Below are positions 38,225 to 49,392 of a stretch of 64,000 bases of DNA, piece after piece. Numbering within the stretch: position 1 is the first letter of the stretch; every line of letters starts with the position of its first letter. Origin of the DNA: Augochlora pura (lineage: Eukaryota; Arthropoda; Insecta; Hymenoptera; Halictidae); NCBI RefSeq assembly GCF_028453695.1, contig NC_135782.1, forward strand, positions 17,540,190 through 17,604,189. The letters are read 5' to 3'. The notes beneath the pieces were generated by a model. That model was not told where the DNA came from, did not search any database, and saw nothing but the letters and a program-made list of their open reading frames with translations. Both the position numbers and the translations under genes were made by a program.

Positions 38225-38500
38225 AATGACAATACTGTGATATATGGTATATCGTATAATATTTAATATATCCAGTACTATTTAATATAATATATAATAT
38301 ATCCTGTAATATATGATATACCCTACAGTATTAAATATATCCTATAATATATAGTATATTCGATAATGTGTAATATATCCTGTTATATATGATATACCCT
38401 GCAGTATTGAATATATCCTATAATATAAAATATATTCTATAATGAATAATATATCCTGTAATATATAATATATGGTACATCCTATAGTATTTACTATATA
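38225..38500. repeat. 38-base AT satellite, second block
   Basis: Units containing ATATCCTGTAATATATGATA followed by TACCCTACAGTATTAAAT match the block at 35170-35560, about 2.7 kb away and in the same orientation. Confidence 0.8.
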
Positions 38501-38771
38501 ATACAATACATAACACACGCATAAATATTTAGTAATAATGACAGTACTGTATACCAATATATAAAAATACGTATACGCATTCTTTTACTCTAATAAATAT
38601 TATATAATACAAAATATTCAATTGACTCACATTAGACTCAAATAAATGATATATAAATTATTATAAATCTGATATAAATATACCTAAGACAGTTCTCCGT
38701 AACGACATAAAATCGAGAGGTTGCTCACGCGGCGGAAAAATTTCCAGGTCGCGTTCGGAGAGCGGCCAGGT

Positions 38772-38974
38772 GAGAGAAAGAAAAAGAAAGAGAGAGAGAG
38801 AGGGAGAGAGAGGTCCCTGTGGCTCTCCTCGGCGCTCGATCACGGCCATGATGGAACCACGAAAGAGACTCACCTGGCACGTCGAGGCACAAAAGGATCA
38901 AAGAGGTTCGCCCCCCTTTCGCTCGGTGTTACGGGGCACAGACTGTAGCCTCTCTCCTTCGAGCCGAGTAGCCA

Positions 38975-39018
<44 letters not shown>

Positions 39019-39030
39019 TCTTCGTCTCTC
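38772..39030. repeat. (GA)n and (CT)n tracts in inverted arrangement
   Basis: A GA tract at 38772-38813 and a CT tract at 38975-39030 flank about 160 bases of GC-rich unique sequence. The two tracts are complementary on one strand. Confidence 0.9.
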
Positions 39031-39235
39031 TCGCTTCATTCCTTCCACTCCCATAGCAGAGAGGCCGCATACCTCCTTAGGATGCAGTGTAGACCTGTCC
39101 ATTGGCTGGCAGACATCGGTTCTTTTCCGAAACGGCGACGGCGACGGCGACGAGGACTCATGAAACCGAGAGGATAAGCCGGCTTCGCACAGGATAAGTT
39201 CTACGCCGGAGCAGCTTGTGCGTCATGAGAGGTTC

Positions 39236-39438
39236 AGTGAATACGTGAACGTTCTTTTTCGAGAATCCACGGTGAAGAAGCTCGGGGTTTGTTCGTTTAG
39301 TTTGTTGCGCGCGAACAACGCGAAGATACACGGCGAGAGAAAACGAAGTGGGGAAAAAAACACACGTGCCGCGATGAGTTGATACGGGAGCGGTGCTTGG
39401 GCGGTGGACGAAGGATCTCTTGAACCGGACTTTATGAG
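39236..39438 (+). other. candidate non-coding first exon (possibly of Cad87A)
   Basis: TTCAGT at 39233-39238 matches the arthropod initiator, the next 200 bases are GC-richer, and GAG|GTAAGG at 39436-39444 is a strong splice donor. No long frame is present, so it would be 5'UTR. The nearest plus-strand gene is the cadherin 10 kb downstream, whose coding exon 1 has no obvious own promoter. Linking the two is inference. Confidence 0.22.
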
Positions 39439-39585
39439 GTAAGGGCCTTGGATGGTCATGGCTTTTTTTTCGTGAAAGGAAAAACCGCGTAACGGATCGC
39501 GCGAGCGTCTAGCGCGTGTGTCACGCGCGGAACTGTGGTGTTACTTGGGGCGAGGACGAGCTGGATGGAATTAGGGATGATCCTT

Positions 39586-39604
39586 GGGGGGGGGGGGGGG
39601 GGGG
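39586..39604 (+). repeat. 19-base poly-G run
   Basis: Nineteen consecutive G residues, about 150 bases downstream of the GTAAGG donor candidate. It is G-quadruplex capable and prone to length error in sequencing. Confidence 0.95.
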
Positions 39605-41434
39605 TTAATTGAACGAGGTTGTGTCAGTGAGATTTGTTTCTTGGATTATGGTTGACAATGTCGTTTGACAAAAGCGGTCACTGATTTGATAATTTTGGAG
39701 AGATGAAGGGCTGGAGAGTGTAATGGTTTTGGAGGTCTGAAGGGTCTGATGGTTTTGGAGGTCTGAAAGGGGTGGGAATAAGGAGATGTTAAGGATAAGA
39801 TGGTAAGAGGGTTATGATGAAGGATTATGATAAAATGAGGATGATTTTATTGTAATAGATAGGTGATAATTATGAAAGAATAATGATAGAATGACAATGA
39901 TAGAAGACGATAATAAATAATAAAAAAACATTGGCAAAAAATACTGTCAAGAGTATAAATAAAATCCAATAATAAAAAGAAAACCATAAAAAATAATAAC
40001 GTTAGAATACTAACAATTATAACAATTGTAACAATAATATAATAATTAGAAAATGATAATAATTAATAAGATAAGGATAAAAAATACTGCTAAACTGAGC
40101 AACAAAATCCAGTTACAAAAGCCACCCTAAAACAGATTAATAAAATAACAATAAATTAATAAATGACACGGCAAGAAAACCAACATTAAAAACTCCATTT
40201 TCACACTATAGAAAAAAAATTGTAACTTATTAAAAATCATACATATTTCATTAATGATTAAATCCATTTTAATACTATATAAAAACAAAGTAACTTATTA
40301 AAAATCATATATATTTTAATGTGTAATGATGATTGTAATTATGCTACCACAAGGTTAAAATTATCTCTGCTCAGTAAAAATTAAAAATATAATTCATTCA
40401 GAATTAAACGATGAGACTAATTCTCATCGTTTAACTATTAATTATTATTCACTAAGTGACGAATATTCGTCATGGGAACTCGACTACGCTCTTCTAAGAC
40501 ACGTTCTTCCTATGCGGGCATAGAGATCACCGAGCGAGCCGCGTACGAAATGGTACAATGACAATGGCTCGAAGCACGCGGATCTTGCCGAACTAATACA
40601 ATCCCTTGGTTTTCGCCGCTCCGCTCCGCGCGCGCCCGCTCCGCCTGGAACCAGTCTGACCGGCGCGCGAGTGGGCTAGGCGCCCGAAGTCTCTCCCGGG
40701 CTTCGTAGAACCGGTGTCAAGTTCGTGAAACAGGAAAATCGCTCGCACACTAAGCAACAACTTTCGTAGATTCCTTTCTCGTTCGATTCGTTCGAATCGT
40801 TCTTTCGTTCTCTTTTTTATTTATTTATTTAATATCACGCACGCAGCCTTGAAATCGCGCGTGGAAATGCGGCTCGTGTTTTCTAAGCGTTCGAGGACAC
40901 AGTGCCATTTTGTTTCCGTCGCCCATTTGTCACTGTCCGAGGGAATGTGACGAGGATATTACCGTGTTGATGTGGGAGAATTTATTTTGATGGAGGAGAG
41001 ACAGGGATGTAGTGATTGAAGGGGTGGGAGACTTTGTTTAACCCTTTGCACTGGAAGCCATTTTAACTGTAAATAATTTTTCTGCTGTACAGTATTTCCA
41101 TTTTAAGCGACCAAGTGTATTTTATATATACCAAATTAACTCTTGTTATCCATACCAACAGTTTCATGTTCAACAAATTTTTCTAAAATTAAACTTTGTT
41201 GCTATAAACATTATTTTAGATGGTGACGGAATAATTTAAGTGGCGCCTCAGAGTCATCAGTCGAGTGCAAAGGGTTAATAGGTTTTAGGAGTGGTAATAT
41301 TTTGTTTAATTGGTTTTATGAGGATGGAGGATATTATTTTGTTTAGTAGGTTTTAGGAGGCTGCAGAATAATATTTTATTTAATAGGTCTGGAGGGATGT
41401 TGTTATAGATTGATGTTACAGTCTCACCTGTAGA
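39605..41434. other. intergenic; CpG-rich island 40.48-40.99 kb
   Basis: 39820-40130 is AATAATGATAGAATGA-type low complexity. The island has tandem Sox-like motifs ACAATG-ACAATGG at 40555-40567 and a GC-rich core (40610-40690). It is another possible promoter or enhancer region; no coding exon is seen. Confidence 0.4.
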
Positions 41435-41830
41435 AATATACTACACTTTATACTATAATATAATGTACTTGCTATTCACTATAATATAATATAATTGCTA
41501 TATACTATAATATAATAAACTTGCTATAAATTATAATATAATATGCTTGCTATAAACTATAATATAATATACTTGCCATATACTATAATATAACATACTT
41601 GCTATAAACTATAATATAATATACTTGCTCTAAACTATAATATAATATACTTCCTATATACTATAATATAACATAGTTGTTATAAACTATAATATAATAT
41701 ACTTGCTATATACTATATTATAACATAGTTGTTATAAACTATAATATAATATACTTGCTATATACTACGATATAATATATTTGCTATATGCTATAATCAA
41801 AAATATACATACTATATATACTATAGTATA
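41435..41830. repeat. ~26-base satellite ACTTGCTATATACTATAATA
   Basis: About 14 units with consensus ACTTGCTATATACTATAATA plus TAATAT; variants have TATAAACT in place of TATATACT. Confidence 0.87.
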
Positions 41831-43911
41831 CCATGCTATAATGATATCATACATTGAAGTTATAGTTTCATATTGTAGAAGGATATCACAAATCGATGTA
41901 GATCTCTTCGCGTTCTACATTTAGAAATATGCGAATGGAAAGTCACGCATTATGTATTCGACGAGTTGCAAAACTGGAAAAGCATAGCCTCTCCTGATAA
42001 CTGTTCTAAATCCCTCTCTCTCTCTCTCCCTCTCTCCCTCTCTCTCTTTCTCTTTCTCTAATTTAATACTGCTCGTTAATTAAAGATACATTTATTTCTT
42101 CAGATGTCTTCTTATCTTCTCCCAAAACACTTTCTCTAAAATTTTTTAAAATTCTCCAATTTCTCTCGTTCACCAAAAGTCCTCCAAATTAATTCTTTTA
42201 ATATTTTAATTCTCCAAAAATTAGTTAAATATGTCCTTCATGTCATTTTGTTCTTAGAGAATTGTATAATTTTTTGATACTCCAAAAATATTTTAAATTT
42301 CTTTACTACAATGTTTTATGCTCCAAAAATTCTTCGAAAAAGTCTATTAAATTATTTAATTCTCCAAAATTTCTCTCATTTTTCTGTTCTTCAAATCGCC
42401 TCCAAATCCACCCCAAATTCTGCAAAATTCTCAAAAACCCTTCAGACATCTTCACGCACCGGTAAACCATGCGCTCGATCCGTTTCTGGTTCGGCGAAAC
42501 GAGCGTCAGCAGGAAGCGCCGTCCGCGGCGTGACAGGTTGAAGGAAACCGGCATATCGAGACGAAGGATTTTATCGGTAAACGCGGCGCGTCCTGTCCGC
42601 GAAGGGAAGCGGCCGGAGCCGGTCTTAAAGAATGAGAGAGCGAAAGAAGAAGAAGAAGCGGCCGCGTGGCAGCAGCAGGACGTTGCTTTTCTTAGTCATT
42701 CATCCTGGTATCACCTGGTCACACAGTGTCAGGATTCCAGTCGCGTAACGTAATGGTTCCCCAATGGTGGGGAGTACGGCGTAACGGTTTTTTTCCCATC
42801 CTCGGTCGGCTCGCTTCTCCGTTTTCTGGCATCTCTCTGTTTCACCGCCTTTCCCGACGATTAACGAGTCTAGGACACCGGGGTCCTCTCTCACCAGCGC
42901 CACGGAACAGTTAGCCGGTTCTCAGAGAAAATCGGACAAAAATGCCGCTCTAACCTACGCTGTCCTACGCCAATGCGCGCAGAGCAAAGTGAATTAATTT
43001 TACAGACACTCGGAATGAAAATCATATATTCTAAACCAATTAATTTTCGACTTAGACACCTCAGTAATTTTTTAAATAAATTGCTAGGATGGATACATTT
43101 ATGCAAAAATTATATATAGTTAAATTAATAAGGTATTGTTATATTTTTATTTAAAATAAAATTTTATTTTATTGCGTGGTAATACCCGCGCGGTTAAATT
43201 ATTTATTTGCTCGTTTCTGGGTTAATTATTTTCACCCTTTGCACTAGATATCTTTTTAATTTTATATACAGAACAGTTTAAAATAATTTTTTAAACAGTT
43301 TTTAGGACGGAACTAATGGTATTGTAATAATTATTCTGAAGTAACGATATTTAAATAAAATGGGATTGAGGAGGTGTTGAGGTGGGGGTTGATTTGAAAT
43401 TTCCAAGGAATGGGATTAGCTTTATAAATTAGAAAGTAGAAAGTTCAAATTTATCACGGTGGATAACATTTTACCTCTTTTGTATGGCGAGATTATTATA
43501 TTATAATATTGTAATAAAAATTGAGTGCTGGAATCCAATGAAAAATTAGTGTAATGTCACGGCTATGGTTTAAACAAAGTTCTGCCGTAATTTAGTCATC
43601 GAATGCAACGTCACCGGACGCGCCGAGGCTGCGGTACATTGACGAGAGAGCCCACTTTTCTCCTTAAGCTCAATGGGGCTTGGTCAATTTTGTCATTCGA
43701 AATTGATTGAAGGTAACGACCGCTCTTGCGCCGATACCTTCTGTTCGAATGGGTTCGATGAGGAATGGGGTCAACACTTTTAGAACAATAATTACCAAAC
43801 GCAATTTTCACCCTGGTTAAATCAGAAAACGCAGCGTACGTTCGAAGCAATTGTATAATATTTATAATAGCAAATTAGTTAATTTTACAAAAGTTTATCT
43901 GAGTATCTGAG
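41831..43911. other. intergenic; (CT)n tract and islands
   Basis: A (CT)n tract lies at 42011-42059, followed by TTCTCCAAAATTTCTC-like repeats to 42440 and unique GC-richer islands at 42460-42990 and 43560-43830. Short open frames only. Confidence 0.45.
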
Positions 43912-44165
43912 ATGATTCCTTAGTTGATTTGAAGCAACTTTGTCCTTTACAGAAATGTTCTACGAGGTTCTGTTCACGAGATATCCGCAAAAATAGGCGA
44001 ATAGGCGAGGCTTGAGCGCTAGCAGCCGCGTGGGCGGAGAGTCGGCTATACTTACTCTTCGATTGGACCTTGTTTTTCGCTAATAATTTGAGAACGAAGC
44101 CTCGTAGAAGAATTTCGTAAAGGAAAAAGTTGTTTCTAATCGCGCAAAGAATCGTCTGCACCAAC
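43912..44165. mobile_element. diverged copy of the palindromic element seen at 57740
   Basis: The segment carries ATTCCTTAGTTGATTTGAAG, then CTACGAGGTTCTGTTCACGAG on one side and AACGAAGCCTCGTAGAAG on the other as inverted arms around a GC-rich core with GGGCGGAG. The arms match those of 57740-58085, but CAGGGTG termini are not evident, so it is an eroded copy. Confidence 0.55.
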
Positions 44166-44934
44166 AATTTATAACATTTTCCTAAAATTCTAGATTTTAT
44201 ATTTATTAATTGCATATTAAGCATCTCTATTCTCTCTTGATATCTGTCCTATTTTGCGATTAATTCAAGCTACAATTTTCAATAGCTTGTTAAATAGAAC
44301 AGTATATAATGATGTAAAAATTGCTCGCAGCCACGTCACGGCAGATTTGATCGCCTAATTGCCCAGTTGCATCGCGGTTGGCTAATTCGTCGAACGCGTT
44401 CGCGATCGCAGCGGGGATCCACGACGTCGAGCGTATCATCCCGGCGCAGTTGAATCAATCACCCCGATCCCGCTGTATCATTTTACACGCGGCCGCCGGT
44501 AATTGCCGCCGCTCTTCGCAGTTTCTCGCGTGCATCGCGGACTTAACCGGCATCCTAGCAACGTCGAAGCACCGCCGCTCCGTCATGGCTCTTAACGCTC
44601 CTGCTTTTCCGCGTTGCACACACACACACACACACACACACAAAAACCAGGGGGCCAGGAATCACGCGCCGGGAGTGCGTGATCCTAATTATTGTTGCGA
44701 ATGCGGCGCGAATAAATATTCAACTAGGAAACTCGGATCGCCTCGTTTATCCGCGACCGATCTAGCCTACTCGAAAAATTTTTCCCATGAATATTGAAGC
44801 GCGCCGGCCGCCGGCGATAGTGAAAACCACCGTCTCGTAAAACTTTATGAAAGCAAACAAACCGGGCACAGGTGTTGCATAATGTATTGCGCGAGCACTT
44901 AGGTATAGTATGTGGTTGTCTCAAAAAATTTTGG
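44166..44934. other. GC-rich island with (CA)n microsatellite
   Basis: A CA dinucleotide run at 44617-44642 sits within a CpG-rich unique island (44330-44880). No exon is supported. Confidence 0.5.
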
Positions 44935-45230
44935 GTATAATTAGGGGTACCTAACAGTGACCTAACCTTGGTATTTTTGGTCTGGATGCTTTATGGTCTA
45001 GTAAGTACATTCGGGTACTTAACTTTGACCTAACCTTAGTTTTTTTTTATTTAGATGCTTTAAGGTCTATGGTTGTCTAGCATGCTTGTGGGTATAGTTA
45101 GGTACCTAGCACTGACCTAACCTTCATGATCCGGATGTTTTATCGTCTATTAAGTACATTTGGGTAGTTAACATTGACGTAACCTTGTTTTTTTAGTTGG
45201 ATTTTTTATGGGGATAAACCCGTGGTCTTT
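44935..45230. repeat. ~90-base diverged tandem repeat with GACCTAACCTT
   Basis: Four diverged units each carry GTACTTAAC, TGACCTAACCTT and ATGCTTTAKGGTCTA. Alternate units are more alike (GTCTAGTAAGTACATTCGGG and GTCTATTAAGTACATTTGGG), suggesting a two-unit higher-order period of about 180 bases. Confidence 0.75.
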
Positions 45231-48200
45231 GTGATCAAGTAGCTTCTTTAGGGTCTAATCATAGTCTTTGTGACTTTGGATACTTCTTTGGTGACTAATC
45301 ATGTAGTAACCATGACAATTTTTTAAGGTTATGTCAAGGCTTTGCTCAGATATCTATTGTCATCCTTACATCGACGTACTAAAATTGAACAGTGCATTTG
45401 AAAACTCTATGCCAGCACATTGAACTAAAATTGAACGAACTTGTCTTAAACTGCAACCACCTCTCCCTGACTCAGCCACCATGAGTCAAGGGGCTCCGCG
45501 ATTCAGCAGATAGATCCTCTATCCTCGAGTAATAAAGTAGCGTCGAAGAACCTCGCGGTTCGTTCCTAAGCTCAGCTTATATTTATAGATATCGAACCGG
45601 TTGCGTTCCGAACCGTTCCAGCGTCGTCCCGTGTTTCGAAACGGATTTACACCGTGGAAATTTATTCGCCACGGCGAGTGCGTGGACGCCGATCGAATAT
45701 ATAGATGCGTAAGCAGTGACGCGGAGCTCTAGCAAGACGACGACGTAGAGAGAGGTGGTTAGCGTGCTCGCTGATGTCTCTTGCTTAATAATTACCTTCC
45801 TCGAGGACAATACCAACGATCGTTGGCTACGCGACACGGAAGTCGAGGCTCTGTCGGAGCTATGTCCGCGCTCGCGCGAGCGCGCAAGAGTACGGACCAA
45901 CCGCCGGGAAATTGTCCTCTGTAATTGTCCCTCCTACGCAGGCGAACGATCGGTTCTCACGCGTTCGCTACGACATTGTTTCGTCAGACGGCTCGAACCG
46001 CACCGGTGCTCGCTGATTTTTATCGTTATGTGCGAAACAGTTTTTTTTTGTGGAGTTCGTAGTGGCTTTAGGGTATGCTGGTTTAGGTCTAGATTGAGAA
46101 AGAAGTAATTTAGACTTAAAATGGAACTATTCTGTAACTAAGTTTGGCCTAATTTAAACTTAAAGATAGTACAGTCCGTGCTTGTGACGTGAAAGAGCTT
46201 TTGAAAACTGTTTTTCTTTCAAATGATGTACTTTGGAGGATTGTAAGGAGACTTAAGTCAGACTTAATACAGACTTAATGCAAAGCTAAGGTAGACTTAA
46301 CTTGGATCTAAGTTAGAACTAATTTAGGTCTGAGCTAAGTCTAAGATAAATTAACATTTCAACAAATCAAGGCTAGGTCTAACTTAGATCAGAGTTAAGT
46401 CAGCCTTAAGTCTACAGTTTTTCGCTAATATCTCGAAAACGAAGGCCAAACGACGGTGACACATATACAGAAAAGTTGTTCAGAATAAAATCCTTAACAA
46501 CATATTTCAATACCATAAAAATCGGAGTCACTAAAATTGTTTACACAAAATCTCGTTTAAAAATACCCTCGATCTATTCTTGTCTACTCTAGAGCGTAAA
46601 TAGTACCCTAACGGCGCCCCAACTAAATAAACCTTTCATTTTCGAACCGCGTATCGATCGCGTCGCGATCGGCTACTATATATCTCACGATCGTACAGCG
46701 TATCCAGCGATTTGCTCCAAATAGCGTGCCGCATTCTGAGGCAGCACGGTCTGAATATTGTTGTCGGTCGTTTTAAGCGCTGCAGGAAAATGTGTAATCG
46801 GTCGAGCGGCTCCAGATATTCCGTACGAGCCGCCGCTTGTCTCAAGTGAGAGTTATGACGGTGGTAGAACAGTGCGCGCGCGAACGGCGTTCCGCGTTTA
46901 TCTCCGTGCCCGATGCTGGCTCGCCTGTGGTTGCGCAAGACGTTTGTTCGGAATCCGTCCCGGAGGCTCTACCTAGAAAGTTGCCGGCGCGCACCGCGTC
47001 CCGATCGCGAACCGATCTGTTCCGCGACGCGCGGGTACACGATGCTCGGTGGCCCGTGAAGCCTCCGCCAAGCTTGATCTTGAAACGACCGTTCCGATAC
47101 TCGTTAGCAACCGGACCCATAAATCATCGCCGATCCTTCTGAATACGCGAGTCGAGGGAACGGAACGGACCCAGAAGGTCTACCAATTGCGATCACGGAA
47201 TTTAATTGGCACCGTGACTGACGTTACTCAGTCATGGCACGGTGGTCTGAGACGCGGTGATTTCTGGCCAAAAGTCAATTCTCAGACTTTGATATTTATA
47301 AAAAAATTTTACGTTTTTTGTAATTTGTTCACAAATTGTGGCGACTACCTCCGACACTCGTCGACAGATGGATTCCATTCCCAAAAGTTAGCTAAAACTG
47401 TCCCTGTTTCCATATATGTATATACGCCGAAACCGCCGTTTTAACTTTATCTAAGGCAGATCCGCGGTTATCGCCTTCGCAGCCTAGAGCGCTGGCATTT
47501 TTTGAGCGAAAGAAGCGCATATTCTCTACTTGGCACTGAAATGGTTAATTATTATTATCGGTATTATTATTATTATTTTAATTATCGTAGCAATTTATAT
47601 AAATTGTTTCAATGCTAAATGGAGCAGCTTTCCAGGTGGCCTTTTTGGGCGAAACTTGCCGGCAACTTTCTTCGTGAAAAGTGCACCGAAATGGGGGTGA
47701 CAGTGGTGAGAGGGGGGTTGGGAGGAGGAGGAACGGCAGTCGGCCGTGTAACAGGACAATTCAATTTACGGGCCGCGGGAAGAGTTCCGCGAACTCCTGA
47801 AATGGAGTCTGATTTCTAACGGCTTTTCACTGACCGCGCTCTCTCGGTCGAGCCGATATACACACGGCTTGCGGGGCTCCTCACCCCGTTTTTCAATCCG
47901 CGGGAAAAGAACGCGGCTCGACGGAGTCGTTTTATACGCGGCACGAGAGAGAGCAACCGGTGGCATCGACGCGCCGTTGCATCCTCCGCAATAGAGTTCA
48001 GCTATTTCCTCGCGGCCCACACCGCGTCTGCGGTCTGCCAGCTGCATTTTTCCGGCATCGGTGTCCGTAATCGAGCAAGGAACTTATTGTAAAAGTCTTT
48101 CGAGCTCTCGCATCGTTCTCCTTCTTTGGCGATGAGAAACGACGACTGAGATTCATGATATTTTGCTTTATTAAGTAAGAGGTTATAGGGATGCTGGCAT

Positions 48201-48414
48201 CGCCGAGATATCTGCTTTCCCAAGCATCGATTATGCTACGTTTTTATTTCGATATCGTGAGGTATGCCAGCCGTGAAAGGTTATTTCGTTCCCAGTCAGT
48301 AATTCCACGTGTTACGTTATAGTAATCGCGATGCTACTCGCCCAAGGGGCAACGAAGTGGTAGGGCACACCTCGTGACCAGGGCAGGCCCCTTTCGATGA
48401 CCAGAAATGAATGG
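45231..48414. other. upstream region of the cadherin gene, several CpG islands
   Basis: GC-rich blocks at 45420-46070, 46620-47480 and 47600-48370 are separated by a degenerate CTTAACTTAGATCTAAGTT repeat (46240-46410). Any could hold 5'UTR exons or promoters of the cadherin gene. TATA-like ATATATAG at 45695 and TATATAT at 46677 are weak candidates. No coding exon is recognised. Confidence 0.4.
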
Positions 48415-48585
48415 ACTATAATATAGCGAACAGACTATAATATAGCAAAGAGACTATAATATAGCGAACGGACTCTAATATAGCAAACGAAATATAATAT
48501 AGCGAATGGCCTATAATAAAGCGAACAGACTATAATATAGCAGAGACTATAATACAGCGAACGGACTATAATGTAGCAAAAATTC
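48415..48585. repeat. 19-base tandem repeat GACTATAATATAGCGAACA
   Basis: About nine units of 19 bases, with AGCGAAC or AGCAAA variants. It lies about 0.9 kb upstream of the first cadherin coding exon. Confidence 0.88.
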
Positions 48586-49392
48586 GTCTATCACGAAACG
48601 GAGAAATTCTTTGATAAAGCAAAGCTTTTCTCGAATCGCTCCAATTTGCCCTAACGAAAGTTGCACAGGTCGTCGCACCGTTGCCCACCGCGTTAACTCT
48701 TCCATTTTCAGTTCGCACTGTCGTAATCCCTCCCTGATGCAACAGATATCGAATGCCGGTGACCGGTGCCATGCGTGCAGAGGCGTAAACTTGCGCCATT
48801 ATAATTTTTAATGAGAACCGAGGAGCAATGGACAGTTGAATGGCGAAGAAAGTGTGCGGCTTTATTTATGGAGTCAACGCACGGACTTATTAGGACAGTG
48901 CTTAGTTACGGTAAAATGGTAGTTCAGACAGTCGACAGTGTCTGCCATGTTGGTTGCCCATGATCGTATCGCGATCTGTCGCCAAATTTGGGTATCGAGG
49001 CGACCTATTCTAGGATTATCTCTGAGGACCTAAGGCTTATTCGAGGGTTTTATTGTGTTATTTTATTGGTGGGTAAATGTTACTTTGGGGACCGTAGAGA
49101 CATAGAGTGGACCTTAGTGAATCAATATAGGTAACTCTCGAATTTTTTGTTGCGACAATGTAGCGTCAAAATGACGGAAACTGAACACCTGTTAATTTTT
49201 TGAATATCAGAGTTCCCAATATCCAAATAACCAGCTCCAAACAGCAAACAAACAAAATCCAAGTAACGATAGCAACATCTACAACAACAACAACCAAGTA
49301 CTAACAATTCTAAGCAGTTAAAAAATACTAAAAATTAAAAAACAAAATTCAGGTAGCTAAAGTATAAGTAGCCAGATAACAAGTTCGCTGTG
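48586..49392. other. upstream flank or 5'UTR intron of the cadherin
   Basis: Unique sequence, GC-richer to about 49000 then AT-rich. Acceptor-like CAG/TAG trinucleotides just before the start codon (about 49351-49377) suggest that a 5'UTR intron may end here. An in-frame GTG directly precedes ATG 49393 and is not the start. Confidence 0.35.

Noticed and set aside
49390..49392. GTG directly before ATG as the cadherin start
   Set aside because: Nuclear genes start at ATG; ATG at 49393 begins a good signal peptide.
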